From JAPOUP01 sp965203255 (GTDB lineage: Bacteria; Pseudomonadota; Alphaproteobacteria; Rhodobacterales; Rhodobacteraceae): a DNA stretch of 64,000 nucleotides. Below are positions 25,680 through 35,119 of this stretch, piece after piece. The DNA lies in assembly GCA_965203255.1 (NCBI GenBank), contig OZ241882.1, positions 5,022,001-5,086,000 on the forward strand, in the 5' to 3' direction. The notes below the pieces were generated by a model that had not been told where the DNA came from, searched no databases, and saw only the letters and a program-made list of their open reading frames with translations. Within the stretch, counting starts at the first letter, position 1; every line of letters begins with the position of its first letter. The position numbers and the translations under genes were made by a program.

Positions 25680-26696
25680 GGCCTTGAAGGAATGTCAAGG
25701 GCAATCGCGAACATGGCACAGCAATCTTCGCCAGACTACCCGGCAACGATCTATTATGCCTTCAAGCCGCATGAGGTCACACAGGAAGGGATCAGTTCGA
25801 CAGGTTGGGCAACGTTTCTGCAAGCCGTACTGGAAGCTGGCTATGCCGTAGTCGGCACCTGGCCAATGCGGACAGAGAAACCCGGTCGGATGATTTCAGT
25901 TGGCACTAACGCGCTTGCAAACTCAATCGTACTTGTCTGCCGCAAGAGGAGATCGAACGCCGCCGTCATCAGCCGGGCTGAATTCATTGGTGCATTGAAG
26001 CGAGAACTCCCTCCTGCTATCAAGGAACTGCAGAAAGCAAACATCTCACCAGCCGATATGCCTCAGTCTGCAATCGGTCCAGGAATTGCTGTCTTCAGCC
26101 AATGCGAGTCAGTGCTCGAAGCCGACGACAGTGAGATGACGGTGAAATCTGCATTGCAATTGATCAACCGCGAACTCGACGAGTATCTTGGCGGCATCCA
26201 AGGCGAATTCGACACCGAAACCCGTTTCGCCATTACTTGGTTCGAGCAGAACGGCATGGCCAGCGGTGACTACGGTACCGCGAACAACATTGCCATGGCC
26301 CGCGGCATCTCAGTCGATAGTGTTGAACATGCCGGGATCATCGAAAGCGCCGCAGGCAAAGTCCGCATTCTGGCGCGCGAAGAAATCGACCCAGACTGGG
26401 AGCCGGAAACTGACAGGCACCTGAGTGTCTGGAAATGCTGTCAGCACCTCATCCGCGAACTCGACCAAGGTGGCGAACAGGCGGCCGCGCTTCTTCTCCG
26501 GAAGATTGGGCCTAATTATGGAGACTCCGCCAAAGACCTCGCTTACTGTCTGTACGACATATCCGCCAACAATCGGCGTGACGCTGGCGAGGCTGTGTTC
26601 TACAAAGGTCTCATCGCGGTCTGGCCGGAGCTGACGCGGCAGGCTGCTTCTATCCGCGAAACACGTAGCGACCATCAGTATTCGCTGGACCTGTAG
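25680..26696 (+). pseudogene. C-terminal remnant of DUF1156 DNA methylase
   Basis: About 338 codons, with family resemblance from GMSRAIANMAQ onward: TIYYAFKPHEVTQEG, STGWATFLQAVLEAGYAVVGTWPMRTE, RMISVGTNALANSIVLVCR. These correspond to the last third of ~950-residue DUF1156 adenine-specific methylases. The N-terminal two thirds with the NPPY-type catalytic motif are missing. The open frame extends to 25623 through R1-like sequence (TGTTGCACTTCGGACTGGAA) next to the IS30. The stop is 4 bp before the AlbA_2 gene, showing the original operon. Confidence 0.82.
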
Positions 26697-26700
26697 CAAC

Positions 26701-28452
26701 ATGACCTACCAAGTTGAGGAAATCGAAACCAGACTGCGCTCTGGCGAAGACAGTGACTGGGAGTTCAAACAGGTCACGTTCGCCGGTGATCATCCAAAGC
26801 AACCCAGTCGGAATGACTGGGCGGATGAAATCGCCGCCTTTGCCAATGCAACGGGCGGTGTGATGCTTGCTGGCGTTGCCGACGACGGAACTGTAATCGG
26901 GATGTCCCGCCAGCAGATCGTGAACCTGGACGCCCGTTTGGTCGAGGTCTGCACCGATACGATCAAGCCACCAGTTCGCATCCGCACCCAGCATGCGGAA
27001 CTCGGCAACGGCAAGCTCGTGCTGCTCGCCGAGGTGAGCGAGAGTGATTCAGTCCATGAGAGTCCCGGAGGAAACTACATCCGTGTCGGCGCCACCAAGC
27101 GGCTCATGGGCAGCGACGAACGGTTGCGTCTGGCGCAACGACGTTCACAGGCCCGCTTCCTTTGGTTTGACAAGCAGCCGGTGCCCGGAACGGGTTTCAG
27201 GACTCTGTCCGACTCTTTTTGGAAACCAATGCTCAGTGCCGAAGGTGCGGCGGAACCTCAAACAGCGCTCCGCAAACTGGCGCTGCTCCAACACGACGAA
27301 TTCGGTGTTCTGCGAGCTTCAGTGGCCGGCGTGCTACTGTGTACGCCCGAGCCGGAACAATGGCTTCCCAACGCCAGTATCACCGCGACCAAGTACCGGG
27401 GCAAAGACCGGGCATCCAGTCAGGTGGATGCCGAGGAGATAACCGGTCCGCTGAACAGGCAGATAACCGCGGCCGTGGCATTCGTGGCCAGGAATATGCA
27501 AGTGACAGCCTGGAAAGATCCGGCACGTACAGACTTGCCCCAATACAGCTTAAGGGCACTCTTCGAAGCCTTGGTAAATGCAGTTGCCCATCGGGATTAT
27601 TCCATCAGGGGAAGCAGAATCCGCCTGTCCATGTTCAATGACCGGATCGAGATTCAATCTCCCGGTACATTGCCAAACAATCTCACGGTGGACAGCATCG
27701 ATTCACGGCAGTCTACCCGCAACGAAGCCCTGACCTCTTCGTTGGCACGCATGCCGGTCAGTGGAACGCTCGGAAGTGAACACAGACAGTACTTCATGGA
27801 ACGCCGCGGCGACGGTGTCCCGATTATTCTGCGAGAAACCAGGAAGCTGTGCGGTATGCTTCCCCACTACCAGGTCATTGACAGCTCGGAACTCCTTTTG
27901 GTCGTTCCGGCGGCAATCCAGGAACTCAGCCCTGCCAAAGTCGTTGTTTCAGTGAGATCCGACGGCCAGCCGTTGCCAGAGGCTCAACTCCTTTGCCTGT
28001 TTCCGAACAATACGTGGGTTGGAGCGAACACGGATGCCGATGGCAAGGCGGAGATAGATCTGTACACAACTCAATTGCCCATGACGGTGTTCGCCTCCGC
28101 ATCCGGTCATGCCGCGCATCTGGAACAAAACTGGATTCCTGGCGAACGGGCTCTTGCGGTCAATCTTCGGTCATGGCCCGAAGGTGGGAGTGTGATATTC
28201 CCTGAATCAACCGGTTACCTTCCTGGTTTGAATGGTTCGGTGGAAACAATTCGCGATTCCCTCGATCGGACCTACATCTATGCATCTAACATCTCCGTCA
28301 ACGACGGAGAGCAACAGCCGGTACACTTTGTTCCCGGCGAAGACCTGAGATTGATCGATTCAGAGGGCAACGAACTGTGCGTTCGCATTATCGAGATTGT
28401 CGGTCGTTCTGCACTGGTTGAGCATTTCGATCCCAAGCTTTCAGAACAGTGA
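26701..28452 (+). CDS. AlbA_2/Schlafen-type ATP-binding protein (intact gene of broken locus)
   Basis: 583 residues. The N-terminal AlbA_2 (Schlafen-like) domain shows SDWEFKQVTF and WADEIAAFANATGGVMLAGVADDGTVIGM. The middle has a GHKL-like ATPase block, LFEALVNAVAHRDYSIRGSRIRLSMFNDRIEIQSPG. The last ~180 residues look like an Ig-like or beta-rich extension (VVVSVRSDGQPLPEAQLLCLFPNNTW). Such genes sit between the DUF1156 methylase and DUF499 ATPase in defence-type operons. There are no stops or frameshifts, unlike both neighbours. Confidence 0.85.
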   Translation: MTYQVEEIETRLRSGEDSDWEFKQVTFAGDHPKQPSRNDWADEIAAFANATGGVMLAGVADDGTVIGMSRQQIVNLDARLVEVCTDTIKPPVRIRTQHAELGNGKLVLLAEVSESDSVHESPGGNYIRVGATKRLMGSDERLRLAQRRSQARFLWFDKQPVPGTGFRTLSDSFWKPMLSAEGAAEPQTALRKLALLQHDEFGVLRASVAGVLLCTPEPEQWLPNASITATKYRGKDRASSQVDAEEITGPLNRQITAAVAFVARNMQVTAWKDPARTDLPQYSLRALFEALVNAVAHRDYSIRGSRIRLSMFNDRIEIQSPGTLPNNLTVDSIDSRQSTRNEALTSSLARMPVSGTLGSEHRQYFMERRGDGVPIILRETRKLCGMLPHYQVIDSSELLLVVPAAIQELSPAKVVVSVRSDGQPLPEAQLLCLFPNNTWVGANTDADGKAEIDLYTTQLPMTVFASASGHAAHLEQNWIPGERALAVNLRSWPEGGSVIFPESTGYLPGLNGSVETIRDSLDRTYIYASNISVNDGEQQPVHFVPGEDLRLIDSEGNELCVRIIEIVGRSALVEHFDPKLSEQ

Positions 28453-28541
28453 CTCTCGGCGCGGCTACCAAAGATTGCAAATCCACTCAGAAGCCACGAT
28501 AGATGGGGTGCGCAAACGAAATCGGCAAGGAGAGATAGCGC

Positions 28542-28716
28542 ATGGCAAAGAGCAATCGCCAGTACGTGTTCGAAGGAATGGAAATTCTGCCAGAGGCTCT
28601 TTGCCCATTCGTGGAGAAGAGGTTGGACAGTTCCTTGAGCGGTCACTGGCAGGTACAGGTTGCGGAACGGCTCCGCCTCCGCGCCGATAAGGATGGCAAA
28701 CTGGTTTGGGACCACA
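28542..28716 (+). pseudogene. DUF499 ATPase gene, part 1: Swt1-type HEPN start
   Basis: Begins with ATG after AAGGAG, 89 bp downstream of the AlbA_2 gene. About 58 codons (VFEGMEILPEALCPFVEKRL; SGHWQVQVAERLRL; DKDGKLVWD) match the start of Swt1-family HEPN-DUF499 proteins. The frame then enters repeat R1 and ends shortly after. Roughly 100 residues that normally link HEPN and ATPase are absent, so R1 replaced sequence rather than only inserting. Confidence 0.75.
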
Positions 28717-28841
28717 GCCGTCCCGGGGCCGGATCCGCGGCGCCCGGGGGCCGCAGACCACGCCTTCCGGCCATTCCCTACGCTCGGGCTACGCCCCCGC
28801 TGCGGGAATGGCCGGCGGTGCACTTCGGAGTGGAAGTGGGG
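28717..28841 (+). repeat. Interspersed repeat R1, copy C (inside the DUF499 gene)
   Basis: About 125 bp matching 5585-5700 almost throughout: GGATC..CGGCGC.CGGG, GCCTTCCGGCCATT.CCT, CGGGCT.CGCCCC, GCTGCGG.AATGG and TGCAC..CGGAGT. It lies between the HEPN and ATPase parts of the same gene and shifts the reading frame. Confidence 0.85.
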
Positions 28842-28853
28842 TGTCGAAACTGC

Positions 28854-30213
28854 AGGAGGCATCTTGCCATGGCGTCAGGTCATCGAACCGCATCAGGATG
28901 TGGCAACTGGAGAGTTTCTCCAAGCTGAGTTCGCGGCTGATCTGGGAAAGGTTCACGCAGGTGGTGCGCCGACGGAATACAGCGATCCACGGGAGTTCTT
29001 CGCACGTACATATCTCACGGATGGTCTCAGCACGCTCCTGGTTGGAGCGGCCAGGAGGCTATCCGGAACCGGAGGCGATCCAGTTGTCGAACTGCAGACC
29101 AATTTTGGCGGCGGAAAGACCCACTCCATGCTGGCACTCTACCATATGGCAGGTGATGCGCCGGTTCGGGATCTAACGGGACTTGACGAGCTGCTCAACA
29201 AGCACGGAGCAACGGTTCCCCAAAGTGTAAGACGTGCGGTCCTCGTCGGTACGTGGCGTGGCCCGCAGGACGTGATCTCACAGAAAGGTGGACGCGAAAT
29301 TCGCACTACGTGGGGCGAAATGGCTTGGCAGCTGGGTGGTCCAGACGCCTTTGACATGATTGCGGACAGTGATGCGAAAGGCATTGCGCCAGGTTCGAAC
29401 CTGCTCGAGGCGTTATTCAGGAAATGCGGGCCCTGCATGATTCTGATCGATGAATGGGTCGCCTATCTGAGGCAGATCTACAAGGTCGACGGTCTGCCAT
29501 CGGGATCATTCGACTCCAATCTGAGTTTCGTTCAATCCTTGACGGAGGCGGTCAAGACCAGTCCTATAACGATTTTGGTCGCGACACTGCCAGCATCGCA
29601 GATCGAGGTCGGTGGAGAAGGTGGTGAGCAGGCACTGCTTCGGCTCAAGCAAACCTTCTCGAGGGTCGAGTCATCCTGGCGTCCGGCGTCACAGGAGGAG
29701 AGCTACGAAATCGTCCGCCGACGCCTGTTCAGGGACATTCCTGGCGATAAATTCCATCATCGTGACAACACACTTAAGCAATTCGTCAAACTCTATCGGG
29801 AGAACCCCGACGAATTCCCAACTGGCTCTGCAGACGAAGACTATCGGCGCAAGTTGGAAAGAGCCTATCCAATCCATCCCGAACTCTTCGACCAGCTCTA
29901 TGCAAGTTGGGGGACGCTGGAACGGTTTCAGCGAACCCGTGGTGTCTTGCGGCTAATGGCTCAAGCCATTCACGAACTGTGGATGAGCAATGATCCATCA
30001 GCGATGATCATGCCGGGAAGCATGGCGGTCGGCTCACAACGGGTGGAATCGGAGTTGCTGCACTACCTTGACGTCAGTTGGCAATCGATCATTGCAGGAG
30101 ATATCGATGGCTCGGAATCGATCCCTTACGAGATTGATCGGTCAGCCCCCAATCTGAACAGCTGCTCCGCGACCCGGCGAATCGCCCGCACAGTCTTTAT
30201 GGGAACTGCGCCA
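28854..30213 (+). pseudogene. DUF499 ATPase gene, part 2: P-loop ATPase domain
   Basis: Continues the gene from GGILPWRQVIEPHQDVATGEF. The P-loop ELQTNFGGGKTHSMLALYH is intact. Further blocks are VLVGTWRGPQDV, MILIDEWVAYLRQIY (Walker B) and ITILVATLPASQIEVGGEGG. It stops at the IS1595 insertion within RIARTVFMGTAP. The left side lacks an own start codon and ribosome-binding site, so translation is doubtful. Confidence 0.85.
30206..30213. repeat. Target-site duplication of IS1595 element, left
   Basis: CTGCGCCA directly before the left inverted repeat; identical to 31449-31456. Confidence 0.9.
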
Positions 30214-31448
30214 AAGGCTTATCCCTTTGACTACGGCACCGCAACATGTTGTGCCGGCGGTCTGACGGCCGGTTTCCCGGATTCCGGCGGAATCCGGGCC
30301 GCCGCCGCCGCGCGGCGGCCCGTCCGGAGCCGGAAGGATCGGGATTCTGGGGGACTGGGGGTCGGCGCCGCGGGCCGGGGCGGAGTCCGGGCGCGGGTCC
30401 GCGGGCGTCAGGCGGCGGTGTCGGTGAGGTCGCGGTACGTCGCGGGCGGCAGCCCGAGGCCGAGGCCAAGGAGTCGGTCGAAGGAGGTCCGCCGGTGGCG
30501 GCGGCGGTTCCATCGGAAGACGAATTCGTCCAGGTAGCGCTGGGCATGCTTCCTGCGCAGCCCGTGGTACACGCCCATGGCCCAGCGCTTCAGGTTGGAG
30601 AACACCCGGTGGATCCACCTCAGGACCTCGTGGGCCGGGCGGCCGCCGACCACCCTGCGCTCCCGCGGGTTGTCCGGCAGGCCGATGTACCCGCTCCACC
30701 CGTCGGTGACGGCCCAGGCGCCCGGCGCGACCGCCCCGGCGATGAAGCCATGGAGCGCTTCGGCGCCGTAGCCGTCCACTTCCTTCAGCCGGATGCGGCG
30801 TGGACTGCCGTCCTCCGACAGCTCCACGGCCCCGGCGACGGGGATCCGGCCCGCCGCGCTGCGGCCCCGGCCGGCCACGCCCCTCTCCCCGCCGTCCTCC
30901 GCGCCGCCGCCGTCGCGGCAGGGCACGGACGCCTCGTCCACCTCCGCGATCCCCTGCAGCGGGCTCCGGTCCGGGTCCACCATGGCCCGCCGCAGCTTCT
31001 GGAGCAGCAGCCAGGCTGACCTGTAGCTTCCGATGCCCAGCTGCGCCTGCAGCTGCAGCGCGGAGATGCCGTTGGAGTGCGTCGCCATGAGATGGGCCGC
31101 AAGGAACCACGTCCTGAGCGGAAGGTGGGAGCGGTGCATCACCGTTCCGGCCGTCACCGAGGTCTGGCGCCCGCAGTCCGCGCATTCCCGGCGGCAGCGT
31201 TCCCCCTTCAGCTCCCAGCCCCTGGTCCCGCCGCAGGCGGGGCACGCGAAGCCCTTGCCCCAGCGCAGCTCCGCAAGGCGCCGGGCGCAGGCGCCGTCGT
31301 CCGGGAAAAGCTCCCCGGACTCCTGACGGGACATGGGGCGGTCGTCTTTCCATCGGCTTGGCATGGGAGGAACATAAGGCGAACACGACGGTGCGTCAAC
31401 CCCTCCAGCACAAAATATTGACCCGCCTTGGTCAAAGGGATAAGCCTT
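30214..31448 (-). mobile_element. IS1595-family insertion sequence, 1235 bp, complete
   Basis: The terminal inverted repeats start AAGGCTTATCCCTTTGAC at both ends (30214-30231 and the complement of 31431-31448) and continue imperfectly. It is flanked by the 8-bp direct repeat CTGCGCCA, the length normal for IS1595. It carries one transposase gene on the minus strand and interrupts the DUF499 ATPase gene. Removing the element and one duplication restores the reading frame. Confidence 0.93.
30408..31364 (-). CDS. IS1595-family transposase (ISXO2-like DDE)
   Basis: 318 residues. The N-terminal zinc-ribbon CPACGGTRGWEL...CRRECADCGRQ is followed by TVMHRSHLPLRTWFLAAHLM. The DDE_Tnp_ISXO2 core has the first Asp in AEVDEASV, the second in AVTDGWSGY, and an NRRRHRRTSFDRLL tail. 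The start at 31364 is the first ATG before family similarity; MSRQES at 31334 is an alternative. The gene is intact and GC-rich. Confidence 0.9.
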   Translation of the reverse strand: MPSRWKDDRPMSRQESGELFPDDGACARRLAELRWGKGFACPACGGTRGWELKGERCRRECADCGRQTSVTAGTVMHRSHLPLRTWFLAAHLMATHSNGISALQLQAQLGIGSYRSAWLLLQKLRRAMVDPDRSPLQGIAEVDEASVPCRDGGGAEDGGERGVAGRGRSAAGRIPVAGAVELSEDGSPRRIRLKEVDGYGAEALHGFIAGAVAPGAWAVTDGWSGYIGLPDNPRERRVVGGRPAHEVLRWIHRVFSNLKRWAMGVYHGLRRKHAQRYLDEFVFRWNRRRHRRTSFDRLLGLGLGLPPATYRDLTDTAA

Positions 31449-31456
31449 CTGCGCCA
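31449..31456. repeat. Target-site duplication of IS1595 element, right
   Basis: CTGCGCCA following the right inverted repeat. Confidence 0.9.
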
Positions 31457-32905
31457 ATTCACCAGCAACAGAACCAGGGCCTCGACGACAGGCGGATCAA
31501 TCTCGGCGTCGTGCAGCCGGGAGAAAGGCCGGCGATCTTCGGTGACGCGCTAAGGCGACTCAGCAACCGAGCGAGATTCATGCACGCGGACATGGGTCGC
31601 TACTGGTATTCCATGTCGGCCAGTCTGAACCGTGTGGCGGCCGACCGTGCCGAGCAGATCGAGGAAGCGCTGGTTCAGGTGGAGATCGACAAAGCCCTGA
31701 CGATGTATGTCGGTGGCCTTGGCAATCGGGGGCACTTCGACACCGTTCAGGTAGCGCCGAGCACTTCAGCGGATATCCCAGACGAAGCGGATGGCGTACG
31801 TGCCGTTGTGCTCGGCATCAAGCATCCACATAACGGTCGGGATGATTCCGAAGCAATGGCCATGGCAAAGGGTATTCTGGAGCAGCGTGGGAGCATGCCC
31901 CGGGTCTATCGGAACCTATTGGTTTTCCTCGCCGCAGAAACCCGCCAACTCGGGCACCTCAGGGAAGCCATGCGGAGTATGCTTGCATGGGAGTCAATCG
32001 TCCGTGACACCGATCGCCTGAATCTGACCCAGCGCGACTCTGCACTCGCCAAGGAAAAGTCAAATGAGGCAAAGGGCACTGTAAGCGCGCGCCTGATGGA
32101 AGCATGGTGCTATCTGCTATATCCAAGGCAGGACAGTCCTGAAGCTGATATCTCCTGGATTTCCGGCAGGTTTCCGGCTCGTGACGGACTCCTGCAACGG
32201 GCGAGCAAGAGATTGATCGATGAGGAAGGCCTCCTGCTGGAACTCGGTACTGCGAGACTGGATCGTGATCTGGATAGATACCTTTGGAGGGACAATCACC
32301 ATCTCTCGCTGAAAGACCTCAGGGAGTATCTTGACCGCTATACTTATCTGCCAAGGGTGAAAGACCGTTCGGTGCTTGTCAGGACCGTTACCACAGCAAT
32401 TCGAGGCTTGCTCGCCGGGCCATTTGCCTATGCCGAAAGCTGGGAGGAAACAACCTCAACCTATCAAGGGCTTGCAATTAGCAATGCATCGGACGTCAAC
32501 GTGATCATCGACAATGACAGTGTCATCGTAAGACCTGATGTCGCCGAAGCACATCGGCAGCGGACGCGGGAGCCGAGCGGAATTTATGAACTCGACCCGT
32601 CGACTTCGGCCGAAAGCGGCGCAAAGGGCGGAGACGCGACAATTAAGAGCCGTGATCAAGAAAAAGATGCTCCGCCTCCGACCCGCTTCACTGGAACGGT
32701 TGAGATCTCAACGGAGCGTCCGGGACGCGATATCCGTCAAGTCATTGAATCGGTCGTTGAACAGCTCACCACAATTCCCAACAGTGAAGTAAAGCTAATT
32801 CTCGAAATCGATGCGGAAGTCCCGACCGGGATAAGCCCGTCAAAGGTTAGAACATTGATTGAGAACGCGAATACGCTGCGTTTCACCGAGAAATCGATCA
32901 GGTGA
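31449..32905 (+). pseudogene. DUF499 ATPase gene, part 3: C-terminal domain
   Basis: About 485 codons continuing from APIHQQQNQGLDDRRINLGVVQPGE through GDALRRLSNRARFMHAD, YWYSMSASLNRVAADRAEQIEEAL and the C-terminal EISTERPGRDIRQVIESVVEQL, closing with TGA at 32905. Its frame equals that of part 2 after removal of the IS and one target repeat. The C-terminal frame itself has no stops, which suggests the interruptions are recent. Confidence 0.85.
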
Positions 32906-33081
32906 ACTGTCGCCTCAGCGAACTGAATTCAACTAGTATCCCGTCCGTGTTGAAGTGACGCCGGGACGCTTGCCCTGTCCGGCATGATACCTTTTACCCG
33001 CCGCAACAGCAACCAACAGGCCTTCCGGATCGGGCGGATGTCCGCTGGCGGTTCCGCGGGGGCGTCGGGAAGGGGCAGGCC

Positions 33082-34232
33082 ATGGGCAGAGGCGGAAAGA
33101 GAATATGTCACGCAAGGCTGGACGGTGGCGGGCGGGCGCTCCCGCAGGGGACCGTCGACGGCGGAAAGGGGTCGGTGACGCGGCGCCGGCGGGGGCGCAT
33201 CCTCCTTCTCGCGGACGCCAACCGCGACGCCGGCGGACGCGATGACGCCGACATGGCGGACGTCCCCGGGGCCGGGGCCTCGACGGGCGGGCGGGCCCGG
33301 AAACGGTTCGTGCCGGGGGCCTGGAGGCGGCTCTGGAGAGGAAGGGGCAGGCCAGCAGCAGGAGGCCCGTGCTGGACGGCGGGGGCCAGGCGATGCTGGC
33401 GATGCTGGCCTGCTCCGAGCCCCCCGAGGGGCACGCGCGCCGGGCGCTGCGGCTGCCCGGCGACAGGCTCGGCGGGCTGGAGGTCGTCGACAGCATCCCG
33501 GAGGGGACGGTGCGGCAGGGGTTAAAAAACGACATCAAGCCCTGGCGGAGCGAATGCCGGTGCATCCCGCCGAAGGAGAGCGCCGAATCCGTCCGCGCCA
33601 TGGAGGACGTCCCGAGACCTGCAGCCGCGGGTACGACGACGGCACGGTCCTGGCCGTCATGGACGGGACCCCGGAGCGGCGGACGGGGGAGACGAGGACG
33701 CCGCTGCCGACGCGGCCCGGGCAGCCGGCCGCATACGGCTCCGGGCACGGGCGCAACGGCACCGCGGACCTGTTCATGGTCCACCCCCCCCCCCCCCCCC
33801 CCCGCTGGAGGCGTGGCGACACGTGGAGGTCACCGACCGCCGCAGGAGGCGGGACTTCGCAAGGCTTCTCGCCGACATCGCCGACGTCCACTTTCCGGAC
33901 AGGAGGGCCGTCCCCGTGATGGACAGCCCGACACCCACAGGCTGTCGACGCTCCACCAGGCCTTCGGGCCGGCGGAGGCGTCGCGGCCCGCGGCCCGCTT
34001 CGAGGTCCACCACACGCCGAGGCACGGCAGCTGGCCGGACATGGCGGAGACCGGGACAGACGTCCTCTCCCGGCAGTGCCCCGCCAGGCGCATCCCGGAC
34101 CGGGAGGCGATGGTGCGGGAGGTCGGCGCCTGGCAGGCGCACCGCAACCCGTCGGCGAAGCCGGTCGACTGGCGGTTCAGGACCGGGGACGCCCGCGTGA
34201 AACTGAAGTCCCTCTATCCGTCACAACAATAA
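33082..34232 (+). pseudogene. IS630-family transposase with several frameshifts
   Basis: Family blocks occur in three frames: MGRGGKRI start; EGHARRALRLPGDRLGGLEVVDSI and KNDIKPWRSECRCIPPKESAE; TRTPLPTRPGQPAAYGSGHGRNGTADLFMV; EVTDRRRRRDFARLLADIADVHFPD; HRLSTLHQAFGPAEASR, FEVHHTPRHGSWPDMAE and VDWRFRTGDARVKLKSLYP. At least four frame changes are needed. A 20-base C-run occupies the place of the expected FEPLAG segment. The first catalytic Asp region reads AVMDGTPE where MDETP is expected. Confidence 0.85.
33784..33803 (+). repeat. Homopolymer of 20 C
   Basis: An uninterrupted C20 tract inside the IS630 transposase pseudogene, between codons for LFMV and WR.. HVEVT. Could be slippage-prone DNA or an assembly artefact. 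Confidence 0.85.
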
Positions 34233-34333
34233 GGTCGAGATACTAGGGCCTGTTGACAATCTGGCCAGCCGACGGCGTTCCCCCCGCAACGCGCGCCGGA
34301 AAGGCGGCACAGGCAACATGGGCGAGCAGAACG

Positions 34334-35119
34334 ATGAACGCAGACAGAACGGTGCTGACCGACGCCATGTGGGCGCGGACCGGGAACATCCTTCCTGGCA
34401 GGAAGACCGACCCGGGAGTGACCGCGGCGGACAACCGCCTTTTCGGCGGGGCGGTGCCCGTGCGGTTCCGCACGGGATCGCCGTGGCGCGGTCTTCCGGA
34501 GCGCTTCGGAAAGTGCAGCAGCGTCTCCAGGCGGTTCCGCCGCTGGACGCTTTCCGGGGTTTCCAGGCGTGTTTTCAGGGCTTTGTCGGACGGGTCCGGC
34601 CTTGAGCACGTGTCCGTCGACGGCACGGTCGTCCAGGCGCACCGGAAGGCGGCGGGCGCAGAAGGGGGGCCGGAAGGCGGCGGGCGCAGAAGGGGGGCCG
34701 GAAGACAGGGAACCGGGCGTTCCCGGGGTGGCCTGACCAGCAGGGCCGTGGCGGTCGTGGACACGCTGGGCAATCCCGTGCGGTTCACGGTCCTTCCCGG
34801 CCAGGCGCACGACCTCAGGGGCGTGCCGGAGCTTCTGGATGGCCTCCGGTTCGGGACCCTGGCCGGCGACAGGGCGTCCGGCGCGGACTGGCTGCTGGAG
34901 GATCTGGAGGGGCGAGGCGCCGAGGCGGTGATCCCGTCGAGGCGGAACCGGACGGAGCCGCGGGAGCACGACCGGGAGAAATACGGATGGCGGCACCGGG
35001 TGGAGAGTTTCCTCGCCAGAACCAGGGAGTTCCGGGCGACCGCGACACGCTGTGACAGGACCGCCGCGAGCTTCGCGGCGGGGATTCACCTCATCGCGGG
35101 CGTGGCGGCGGCATCATGA
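34334..35119 (+). CDS. IS5-family transposase
   Basis: 261 residues from ATG 34334 (MNADRTVLTDAMWARTGNILPG). The DUF4096-type N-terminus FRTGSPWRGLPERFGKCSSVSRRFRRW precedes the DDE core. The first Asp is in HVSVDGTVVQAH, the second in TLAGDRASGAD and the Glu in HRVESFLARTREFRATATRCDR. In place of the usual short GAKGG linker there is a stretch encoded by a 28-bp tandem duplication. The frame is open, but the HRVE block has lost the usual Tyr, so activity is uncertain. Confidence 0.85.
   Translation: MNADRTVLTDAMWARTGNILPGRKTDPGVTAADNRLFGGAVPVRFRTGSPWRGLPERFGKCSSVSRRFRRWTLSGVSRRVFRALSDGSGLEHVSVDGTVVQAHRKAAGAEGGPEGGGRRRGAGRQGTGRSRGGLTSRAVAVVDTLGNPVRFTVLPGQAHDLRGVPELLDGLRFGTLAGDRASGADWLLEDLEGRGAEAVIPSRRNRTEPREHDREKYGWRHRVESFLARTREFRATATRCDRTAASFAAGIHLIAGVAAAS
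34645..34700 (+). repeat. 28-bp perfect tandem duplication inside IS5 transposase
   Basis: Two identical units (34645-34672, 34673-34700) beginning GAAGGCGGCGGGCGCAGAAG. The unit is not a multiple of three, yet the downstream conserved frame GRSRGGLTSR is kept, so it compensates another indel or restored the frame. Confidence 0.85.

Larger units (their letters stand above)
32936..34243 (+). mobile_element. IS630-family insertion sequence, degenerate transposase
   Basis: Imperfect terminal inverted repeats, left GTATCCCGTCCGTGTTGAAG (32936 on) and the reverse complement of the right end (GTATCTCGACCTTATTGTTG), agree at most positions. TA flanks both sides (32934-32935 and 34244-34245), the IS630 target. 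It lies 28 bp after the DUF499 stop. Its right TA is also the left TA of the IS5 element. Confidence 0.85.

Noticed and set aside
24862..25851. A 329-codon frame on the plus strand across the IS30 element
   Set aside because: It is antisense to a clear IS30 transposase and reads Pro/Ser/Arg-rich nonsense.
30142..31386. A 414-codon frame on the minus strand in the IS1595 element
   Set aside because: It overlaps the recognised transposase in another frame and lacks any motif.
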